Assembly (NCBI GenBank): GCA_963921425.1
Contig: OY992840.1
Location: forward strand, 19,446,621 to 19,510,620
Direction: 5' to 3'
DNA from: Dryas octopetala
Taxonomy: Eukaryota; Streptophyta; Magnoliopsida; Rosales; Rosaceae
DNA: 64,000 nucleotides
Position numbers and translations under genes: made by a program. Within the stretch, counting starts at the first letter, position 1. Each line of letters begins with the position of its first letter. Of the stretch, positions 21,301 through 33,300 are shown piece after piece. The notes under the pieces are model-generated. The model made no database searches and was not told the DNA's origin. It was given only the letters and a program-made list of their open reading frames with translations.

Positions 21301-24300
21301 ATAAATTGAATAGGAAAAAGGATAAAACAATTGCTTATTTACTCTGGTATTCCTTGACTTTTAAACTGGTGAAAACAACGAACACTGGCGGTGGTAATTG
21401 TTGTACAGCTTCATGATCAAAGTCTTTGGCAGCATCACTCCATAGTGTAACTCTGATCTCATTTCTTCTACAGTAATAGAGATAAAAGAGCATGTGTAAG
21501 CATTAATATGAAAAATTTGAAAGTTGATACACAGTTTTTAAGAATTTACCTCATATTCTCTATGTGAATTTCACACTTGTTCTCAATCCTTGCGTTGTCA
21601 ACCATCATGTGTTCCAAAGGTTGGATAGCAATTATCCGTCCCATTAAATCTGGTAATCATTGGCATGAGATGTTCAACAGTTTGAATGATTTGAAATTGG
21701 ATAAATGATATTTGAAAGATGTTTAAATTCAAATGACTCTTCACCAGTGTGAAAATTTAAACCTAGGAGAACTGATTTGACAGTTTGCCATGCATTTATT
21801 ATGTTACTATTAGGAAGAATTCATAATGAAATGATAATTTGCATTTTGATAGTTGGAAAAAAACATAAAAGCAAATAATTAATTGATATGTTTGTAAAAT
21901 AGGTAGCAGAATCAAATGACAGCACATAATTTTGTATTTGATGGCATTACAAAGTGAGCAAAGTTAAATAATTTATTGTATCTTGAAGCAAATAATGCAA
22001 CTGAGAATTAGCAAATTGAACTTAAGTAAATTTGTAACCAAAACTATGACATTAAGTGTCATGATTACCTGTAAGAAGTGTATGGACATTGATCCGTGAT
22101 GGAAGTTGACTGTAGTCAAGGAGGTGGAAACGATGGATTGGGATGGCTGGGTGAATGGCTGTTAATTTTTTGAAATTTGTTCTCTCATTGAAGATGAGCA
22201 ATCCAACGTGAGGTACAATCTTGTAAGATGATCGATTGTTGACAGTATGGAAATGAGAAATCTCATAAACACACCCAGCTTCAATTTTTGGACCAACAAT
22301 ATCATAATCTATCTCTTTAATTGTTGCTTGGATTGCATCTCCCTTGATGGTGAGAGACAAAAAAGGTTGGGAAAAAAATAATTGAATAATGAATACATGG
22401 AAAGAAAAGTTAAAATATTAATAATAATGAATGAACAAAAGTAAGGTTGGTCTGGAAAATTGTTGAGAATAGATACATAGTTAAATTATAAGGTATATAA
22501 GAAGGCAAAAAGTGGAATGACTTTTGTAGAGTAGGATTGAGCATAAAAAAAAAAGAAAAGCAGAAAGTGTAGTCTGTATTTTAAGAGACTTAAAGTCATG
22601 CTTGAGATGATTGTAGGTGCATTTTACGTTGGAGAATTCAGTTAAGGATACCCAATCAACAACAATACCTGAGGATATAACACATATATATCCTAAACAA
22701 CAAAGTTAATAAACACATAGCATATCATGTTTCTTAAATACCTAATCACATAACCATATAAGACATATAACTCATAATATGTAATGGATATATAACTTAT
22801 AATATGTAATGGATATATAAGTCATAATATGTAATATCCTTAACTCATAATACCTAGAATGTTTGTTAACTGCCACATAATCATATAACATATATAACTC
22901 ATAGCATGTAATGGATATATAAAATTTTGGGTTCTTAAATATCTGAGGGCCTGAGATATATGGTTATTTGATTGGTTTGGCTATTTTTAAGAGCAGTGTT
23001 AGATATAACCAAGTTTTGAAGGGATTGAACTAATTGAAATTTGTAGTGTGAAAATAAATATTTGGCTGTGCATATGAGTATATTGGATTAGAGAGTATGT
23101 TAAGTATATAGTTGAGAAGATATTAGGATAGATGTTGGAATTTAAAATGGGAGTTACGGATTAAGAGTACTATGTTTTAATCAAAAAAGATAGGGTTGGT
23201 GAGCAAATAAAGTAAATCACATAAGCATCAGACTTAAAATCATGATAAACGAAAATTATTATTGGACAATAAATTTTTTAAATGTGTTAGAGAAAATTAG
23301 CGGAAAAAATTTAGAATCATCAATAAGTATGGTCATGTTGTAAGGTTTACCAAAAAAATAAAAGAAAAAAACAAATGTTTAAAAACACAAATTAATTAGA
23401 GAAGGAAACCAATTGAATTTTGGATTTGTTTGTGATTGGTTTACTCTTTAAATGGCTGTGGATGTTAGTTCATGTTTTATACTTGCAGTATAAATTGAAG
23501 ATATTGAATGTATTGAAATGGATATTATTTTAAGTGCGAGTTGTTTATAAGAGCTTATCATAACTGATTTAAATGATCAGGAATTTAAGGAATGCAATCT
23601 AATTTGAAAAGAGGAATGAAGTTAAGCTGAGAATTTGTGAACAATGTATAGAAAGATAATTTGCTAGTATTAGGAAATTGAAATTGGCCATTGAAATTGT
23701 TAAGATGCTCGAAATTGTTAGTAATTTAGGAAGTTTAATTATAAGGGATTTTTTTAATTAATTGATGGTAGGTTTAATATGATTATGGAATAAAAGAGCT
23801 ATAAAATATGGAGTAAGGTTTTAAAAAAGAAGCGTAATGGAGTAAGGTTATAAAAAATAAGCGCAAGTGTTGATTGGAATAAAAGGTATAGAAAGGTGGA
23901 CTGATGTAATTGGATAATTGTGGATGTATGAAGCGTTTAGAATGTAGAGATACATACAAAGGTTAAGAAATGTTCTAAAAGTCTATAAAATGTGTAGTAA
24001 GTGTATTACATTTATATGAAAGTTCTAATCTGTTTATTTGTATAAATATACAATATAATTAATTTGTAGATTGCACAGTTGATGCTGCCAATCAGGAGAT
24101 TGTATGGTAATGAAGGTAGAAAATTGCTGTGTGATCAATTTATAAATTGTTAAATTTTTTTATTTGGTGATTCATGGGTCATTTTGGCACAGGGGAGCAG
24201 TTTTAAATAAATGAGGGGCATGCAATAGCAAAACTGACTGTGGGAATGTAGATTGACAATGCACTAAATAAATTGAGTAGTAAGTAATCTTATCACATGA

Positions 24301-27300
24301 ATCTTTTTGTGTTATGGGTAGATTTGTACTGAATTGTAACAAAGTGAATAAAAAGTATACTTCTTGTACTCATAGATGATTTCGAAAATTTGATAGTATT
24401 GTAGATAATAAGCAAGTGAAAAAGTGAATTGTAGTTTAGTTGTGGACTAACTAATAAGGAAGTGAAAAAGCGAAATGTAGTTTTGTAGGGTTTAGTTGAT
24501 AGCGTGTGTGGAGCAGAAAAGTATTTAGAATATTATCTAGCTCTCCTTTTTCATAAGGTGCTTTAGTTGGGTCTAGTTGAGATGACTTATTTTCGTGTAG
24601 AATTGTTATGGTAAGAGTTAAAATTTGGAAGATTAATTTTCATTCAGTTAGTGATTGGATTGTGATGTGGAAGTTGCATTATTGTCAGGCAGTATTATAC
24701 ATTTACAGTTATGATTGCTGAAATGTTTGAGTTAATATATATATGTATATACATATATATATGAGCCAAATTAATAGTAAGGATACGATTAATAAGTAAT
24801 AGAATTTGTTTGATAGATGTATGCGATGGGTTAGGCTATATGAAATAATGCAAATAAGTTGGTTATAGATGTTAACGAAATTTGATTATGGTTTTCCAGA
24901 CATGAGACAAAAATTGATATAAGAAGATTAATTTGACTGACTTCAGCAAATTTAGTATGGATTAGATTAATTAGCTAAGTATGATAGATAGATTGTGAAT
25001 AGCATCTTTGGGTGGTTAAATTTTTGTGAGACCATTTTACTATAGTTGGTGTATTTTTATTATATGTTATCACAGCTAGATAGATGATTGATTTATGTTT
25101 TGTAATATTAGGTAAGTTGATAAAAAAACATAAATTGAATGAAACACAATTGTAAGTAAAATGCTAAGGTAGGTCTGGTATGATAATGCAGAAAAAGAAA
25201 AGTTGAACTGAATGTCATTAATGAAAGTGAAATAGAAAGAAAATGAATAACATAGACAATTGATAAAGAAAATGAATAACATAGACAATTGATACAATGC
25301 ATGGATAACAAACAGTTATAATTTACAGAAATGAAAAGTAAATATTGATTAAAGGATAGTGAATGCAATATATAGCAGATATTAATGATTGTAAATTTAT
25401 GTATTTGAAAATTAAGGACAACATGAATAAATTAGTATAAGAAAATAATTTTCTTACAATCGAATCTACCAACACGCAGTGCAAGCCAGCAAACTGGTCA
25501 TCAGATCCATATGCCCTTGGCCTCCAAAGCCTGCAAATGCGGACCCTGATTTTTTTATTGTCTTCAAAGGGTATCAGATTGCGGATTGGAACCAAGCTCA
25601 TTGTGCTGCAGATCTGCAAACATAAGATAACTGTGACTTAGAAAAAAAACAAAACAATGAAATGTTTGTAATAGCAAATATGCATGAATAAAATGACATT
25701 CTTTTATAATATGTCCATAGTGTACTTAACCTGTTAAGAAAGGTTGGAGAACATCTTTGTACACTATGTTTTTAGCAAATTTATTTGGTGCTTCTCCATT
25801 ATTTTCTATCATGATTTTCAGTCCTTGCCTAGATGTAACTCTAGATAATGCAACATAGAGTTGCCCATGAGTGAAGACAGATTCTGGAAGATACAAACCA
25901 ACTGTTTTGAGAGATTGTCCCTGACTTTTATTTATTGTCATTGCATAACATGACCTGATTGGAAACTGACGCCTTTTAAAAATGAAAGGCCATTTTTTTT
26001 CGGTGGCAGAAAGAATAATTCTAGGTATGAATACTTTGTGGCCAATGTTATTACCAGTGACAATTTTTGCTTCAATGGCCTTGTCAAGCATTTGAGTAAT
26101 AACTAATCTTGTTCCATTACAAAGGCCTGAGGATTGATTTAAATTTCTTAACAACATGATAGGCATACCTACTTTTAATGTCAAAATGTGTGGAGGCAGA
26201 CCACTAAATTCAAGTTGGTTAAGAAATTCCACAGGATACATCAGACTAAGATTTTCAAAATTGCTAGATGAAGAGCATAAAGAATCTGAACTCATATAAG
26301 TTCGATGAGTTCCAGGTACTAAATCAATGACAAAATTGTTTATTTCTGTAACTGTTGAATTTCTAGGAGTAATGATGGCTCGTTCTCTTAGATAAGCAAT
26401 GTTTTCAAAATTGTTGTCAAAATTTGGGTATGCAGCCAAGAAGATTGAATGAATGGGATTTTTAGATGGCTGAATGAGCAAATCTTCAGGAATTTCTATC
26501 CAAGATGCTTCTTCATCATTTAAATCATCCATATCATTGATTTGACCATCTCCAATTTTAAGAATCCAGCTGGCAAAATCTGCTATTCTTTGCTTTTCAT
26601 TAATGTCTAAATCTTTTTTTAATAATCTCATATTTTGCTTCAAAAAAAAAATTTTAAAGTAAGGCCATAAATAAGAGTTATTAAAACAGGCATCCACTAT
26701 TTCCTCTCTTGTTCCCCCTGGAATTACTGGCAAGATTTGTCTAAAATCACCTCCTAGCAAAACAGGTTTTCCACCAAATGGTTTGGCATCACATGAATCA
26801 TGTATTTCTGATAAGATATCACACAATGATTTGTCCAATGCCTCAAAACAATATTTATGATTCATCGGTGCTTCATCCCAAATAATTAAATGAGCTTTTT
26901 GAATTAATTTGGCAAGATGTGTTCCTTTTTTTATTTGGCATATAGAAGAATCTGTAGCATTTAATGGAATTTTAAATCTTGAATGAGCTGTTCTACCTCC
27001 TGGTAATAACAAAGATGCTATTCCTGATGATGCAACAGCTAAAACAATTTTGCTCTCAGATCTAATCTTGCTTATGATTGTGTGCCACAAAAAAGTTTTG
27101 CCAGTTCCTCCATGTCCATAGACAAAAAATAGGCCTGGTTTTTTTTCATTCACAGCAGCTATGACAGAATCATAGATATTTCTTTGCTCTATGTTTAGTT
27201 GTGAGATTAAGCTCAAGCATTCACTTTGTAATTCATGAATATTGTAATTTAGCTCCTCTGTCAAAAGTTTATTTTTTAGCTCTAACATCTTATTTTCATC

Positions 27301-30300
27301 TGGCAGTGGAAGATTATGATTTTTTAAAGAGCTAGATGATGCATTAAAAAGTTGTTCTAATTCATACAAAAGAGAATTTTTGAGCTCAAACTCTGGCACA
27401 ATTAGATTTGGCATGTCAAAAATTTTTCTAACTTTGTACAAAATATCCTCAGACATACTTTGCCAATAAGTATCCAAAAGTAGTTTAGGATTGGCCACAT
27501 CACAAAACAAAATCATTGTAACAAATAGTTGTCTTAATTCAGAGCATGTTGCTGTACTAATAACATCTCCCAAGGCTTGAAGCCATTCTCTGTCATCACC
27601 TAATAAACCTAAAGATTGGCATGCAGATTGATATGACAAATGTTGAATGCCGTTAACAGTTTTGATATCATTGAAGTTTAAGGCACCTTTCTGCAAATTC
27701 AAAAGCATCCTAAGATAATACAATTCACCAGATGCAGGATGAACATAAGCAATTCTACCTAAAGATGTTCCTCTTTGCCTAGGTTTCCAAATTTTATTGC
27801 GAGAATCCCACACAAATTTTGAAGGGAATTCTGCATAAGATACATCTCGTGCCTGAGGATAGTTTTTATTTGCTTCAAACCAACTTGTAAGCATTGTCAT
27901 TTGAACACTTTCTCGATTAACTATCGACTCAAGTGATTGATCAGCGCTAAAAACAACATTTTGCTCTAAAGGCAAATGTATTGGCAATCGTTCCACAGCA
28001 GGTTCTCTAAGATGAATAGGGTATTGAAACAATCTCCAAACAGCTTCATATGGAGATATGTACCTACAATTTAGATAGGCTAGGATTTCATCATCTGGTT
28101 TATTTTCAAGAACAACTCTAGCTCTATCTGAACCCTTGCTTATATACTTAAAAAGATACTTTATGAGCATTGATTGACAACATGATTCAACATTGATATG
28201 AGCATTGTATCTTAATAATAATTCTGGGTTATAAGGAACTACAAATCTGTTGTCAATTTTAATTCCATTTTTTAAGACAAATTTGTCTGGATTTTCACGA
28301 CGCCTATACACAGGAAAGCCATCTGTTTCCAAAATTGTTTCACTCTTATATTGCTTTGGGAAAAACTTGGAACATTTACCTCCTCGCATGCAAGGAGATT
28401 CAAAATTCAATTCTCCACAGGGACCATGAATCATAAATTGATTGACAATATTGTAAAGAGTTGGATGCACAGTCCTATCTGGTATTTCGGCCGAAATTAT
28501 GCTATTTAAATCTACTGGCGAAGTGCACTTATATTGTTGTTCTAACCAAACTAACAAATGACAGTGAGGCAATCCTCTTTTCTGAAACTCAATTGCGCAG
28601 ATTTCTGTTTGGAATAAGTTAAAAAAATATAAGTGTAATTAGTATGATTATAATGAAAAAAGAAAATGTAATTAAAAGAAGCTTCTTAGTTTTGTAAATA
28701 GTACCTGCCACAGTGTCTCCAAAAGGTTTACCTGATTTGATATAATTAATCATATCACTTAATTTCATTTTGAAAACCCTTGAAATAATATCAGGTCTAT
28801 CTTCTGGTTTGTAGCCAGGCTTTATATCCAATTCTCTAACAATTTCAGGCCATTTTACATTGCAAGTAAATGTAATGAATAGGTCAGGATTTCCATATTT
28901 TCTACAAATTGCCATAGCATCTTGGTAGTTATTTATCATGTTTCTAGGACTTCCAGTATATGAACTTGGCAATATTACTTTTTGACCTATATCATTTGCA
29001 TTTTTATCACCTTTTGAAATAGCATCATAAATGCCTTTAAATATCTCACTTCTCAAAACTTTTTGGTTTTTTCGAATATAATCTAATCTGTCTTCCTCAA
29101 GCGTTGCGTAAGCATCTACCAAAAATTGTTGAAATAATCTTCCACCCTTTAACAATGTACTGAATTCAAGTTCTCTTTCTTGAATTTGATAAGCGATAAA
29201 AGCTCTCATAGGCACTCTACCTCTTTTCATTTGATGATTTTTCAAAATATTATTCCATTTGATATCAGGCCTATAACCATCTTCACCGTAGGGAAAGAGA
29301 ATAGGATACTGTAAAGACATGAATTTTGGGTGTAATTTTGTTATTCTTTGTAATTCTCCACCTTGCAATTCCATGACTATATCTCTATTTGAATCAAAAA
29401 GTCCTATATCTCCCACAATTAGACCACCAATTTCATCACATGTTGGCTGTTCATATTGTTTGGTGTCATTTGGCTGCCTAGCTAACAATTTGATTCTCAC
29501 ATTAGAAAGAGAGTTTTCTTCAAATTTGTCCCTCATTGTGCGGAAAAATTTAACCAATTCATTTGATTCGTCAAACATCTTGATAAGACTTTTAACAATA
29601 TTGTCATCCAACTTTTGATTAGTCTGAAGACGGTTAACAGCACTAAGGCGATTAATTACTTCATTATTTGTATCATAAACATAAAGCTGGGCAAATTTTG
29701 GACATTCTCCTTCAGGTGGTACTAATGAACCCATTAAATGATGAACTTGACCACTAATTTTAAAGATGTAAGGGCCTGGTCTATTGTTAATGGAATTATC
29801 AACTTTGGCTCCCATTGAAGTGAATGCAAACATAGAATTATATGCTCTAATGTTCTCCCTAAATGCTAAACTTGACTGACCTTTAGCTGGATTAAGTAAA
29901 GTGTCTAAAAAAGGGGGTGTTGGCTTGACAATTGGAAGTTTTACCTTTCCTTCTTGACAACAAAGAGTGAATAGAGGCTCATTCTTTTTAGATTTTCTTA
30001 GAATAGATTCATTTAACCAAAACAGTGCATTACAATATATACACTTATAATTCTTATCTCCAAAATCAACATATTCGTGAAGAGTTCCTAAAAAAAAAAA
30101 AAAACACACACAAAAGAGGGAAAAATCAGAATTACAAAGTATGACTAATATATCAACAATGTTGAAATTGGAAGGAAAACTGGAACAAAAAAAAAGACAT
30201 ACTTTGTCTCTTCTTATGATAATGTGCTTGACCCCTATTCATGTGATTTGAGCTATCTTCAATAGGTGAGGAAATCGAAGCTCCAATAGCCAAATCAAAG

Positions 30301-33300
30301 TGACTTTGATTAGAGGCTAAAACATGAGAATCAGAAATGATTGAGGAACTGGAAACTCCAGTACCATAATCAAAATGACTTTCATCAGAGGTGAAAGCAT
30401 TAGAATGAGAATCCACTTGATCTAGAAGCATTTGATATGTGCTTGTTTCAAGTGCATTTGCATAGCTAGACAATCCACTATCAGCAGTTTTTTGTCTTTT
30501 ATTCTGAGTTATTTGTTTTTTTTTATAGCCACTGCCACAATTAGTATCACACACTTGTTTGCTAGCTATATCAATGCTACTTGATATATTGGAACTATGG
30601 CTTTGTTCTATTGTTAAAGTTCTATCACACAGCCTAGGCTTTTTACGCATTGCATTCAAAGCAAAATATTGGAAGCAGTAGATTGATGGCTGGAAAAAAG
30701 AAATGTGTATGAATATATAACAGCATGTCTAAATGATACATTACTTGTAAAAGTAAGAGATGCACATTGTAATGATACTGTAAATAAAATGTTTGAAAAA
30801 TAGATTAAACAGATACTTACCTTTTGCTTAATGCGCAGAACTCTCACAAAAGCAGGAAAGGAATTCCTACAAAGCAGAATTTTGACAACTTTATGAGCGA
30901 AATTTTTCTTTTAAATGAGAATTTCTTATTTTTAAATTATTTGATATTGAGTTTGATGATTGGTATTTTTTTTATGGCATAAATAAAATTGACATTTGCA
31001 AAGAACAGGTTGTATAAATGTTTAGATCAGCAAGTAAAGGGTTTAGGGTTTAGAGAATATGAAGAGTTTGGACTCTGGAAACACTGGATCAGACAAAGGT
31101 TTAATATGAAGTAAAGACCTTACGATGACATTAAGATTGAACAAAAATTTTGGGAGGAGTTTGACATGCATATATGAAAAAAGTGTGATAGAATGATGAA
31201 ACTTGATGCAAGATATTTGCCCATTGAGTTTTAAATTTCAGTGACTGACATCATGCTAATTTATATTTGTTCATATTAGCAATGTCCATGAAAATGGCCA
31301 AGTTCATTTTTCTGTTTTTTTGAAGCTGACTGAATAGTGCAATTAAAAAAAAAGAATTGAAAGATATTTAATAACAACTCACCTATTGGTTGATAGAATT
31401 ACAAACACCAAGAAAACAATCTCACAACAACCTTTGCACTGCGAACATAACAACACCTATAGAATAAATTTTCTTTTTAGTTAAAATTGTAAAATTCATA
31501 TTTAAAAAACACATTCACAATATTAGTACAAAGAATTAAGAACCATCATACCAATGTTTTACATTTTCATGAAATTAAAAATTCAGTAAACAACTGAAAC
31601 ATATTTGTTAGAAACTGACCTGTTGCCAAAAAACAATTAAATAGATTGATAAATAATTTGAACAGATGTTTTCTAAGAGTAAGATATTTGTTTCGCTACT
31701 TTGAAGATCAAGCATAGATATAGTTAACACTTCAAGGGATTAAACCAATTGGAATTTGTAGTTATATCTATAATGTAGAGAATATTCACTATCAAAGCAT
31801 GTTATTGTTGCTCATCTGATGAACTATTTAAAAAATATGATATGTTTATGTGTTTATAAACTTTATTCTTTGGCAAGAAACTTAGTAAAAGCAGAAATAA
31901 TATATAATGGATTTATAAAATTGTGGGTTGCGGCAAAGCCAGTGAGCACCTTCTAAATGTGAGCAAAATCATAGAGGCATAACAAAAACTTAGTTCATAC
32001 AACCATATAGATGCATAAGCTAACAGAAGATGACTCAATACATAATTATAGGTTAATTTGTTAGAGCGAAATAACACATCAACCAATACTAAGGGTTATT
32101 CATTGAATTGTTTTACACATGAATGTGCATGTACATCTTTAAAAAGTATTGAATAAAAACGAACCTGCTGCCCAACAGAATTCCCTAAAGGTGAGTTCAA
32201 TGGTGACCGTTGCAAAAGCACGACAATAATACCTATGAAACATAATAGCACCAAATAAATTTAAAAATTGAAACCATAACAATATAAAAAGAAACTATCA
32301 AATTATATTATCCAAATTAGAAAATAAAGAGAACCTATGTCACAATTGACAAAAGCTCGATTGACAAACTTAATTGAATACTGATATGAAAAACAAAGTC
32401 AATAAAATGTATACAGTTATTAAAGATTAAATGAATGTATCCAAAGCTGCAGCGACCAAAAAAATTAATGCCAGTTGTGAAAGATCATATAAATCTCAGC
32501 CAAAAAAGGAAACAAATTGAGCTCACTGAAAGCCTCTCAATGTTTGGCTTTGTTTTTATGATTAGATATATAGATTTGACTCATCCATCAGGGAAACACA
32601 AAAAAAGGCAAAGAAAAAGCCATTGAATGATAGTTTGTGCTGATTTTTTAGCAGAAATTTGAAACCAAATAAATTAACACAAATGTGTGAAATATAGTAA
32701 TTGAATTCCAGAGAAAAAGAAAAAGCCATTGAATGATAGTTTTTACTCTTTTTTTAGCACAAATTTGAAACTAAATAAATTAAGACAAATCTCTGAAAAA
32801 TAGTAATTGAATTCCAGCTCCAAAAAAAAATTTTTCAGCATAACCCGAAACTAATTTGTTTTGGTTGATTGAAATTGCTTAATAAGCATTTGTTTGTATT
32901 TAAGGATTTCATATTTAAGCATACAATGTTATTGTTAGCTTCCACAGCATTGTCTTCATTTTAAGGAACATGTATCCATGGAACTGTTCAAGTATGTTAA
33001 TTGTGAAATAATAATACTATAGAGATATGATTGATCTTGTTAAACCATCAAAATTGGTTATGTATGTTTTAGGTAGTTGATGCACTTAACATACATACAA
33101 ACTAATGTAGGGCTGGTTTACAATAATTGATTGCACATGCATTTCATAAGATTGAAAATATCTAGTCAAATTGATTCATGATTATTAAAATTAATTGCTA
33201 GGTTTTAAAATTATTTGGTGCTATTATGTTTCTTTGGTGCATTTCAGTAGTTGTAGCTGAAGTTATGTCACTATAAATATACATCATTAAAAGATCAAAG

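Noticed and set aside
25602..25740. RepHel fused to the RPA gene by splicing CAG|GTTAAGT to the acceptor before the RPA exon
   Set aside because: The joined frame does not match the RPA reading frame, or meets a stop; two separate genes fit better.
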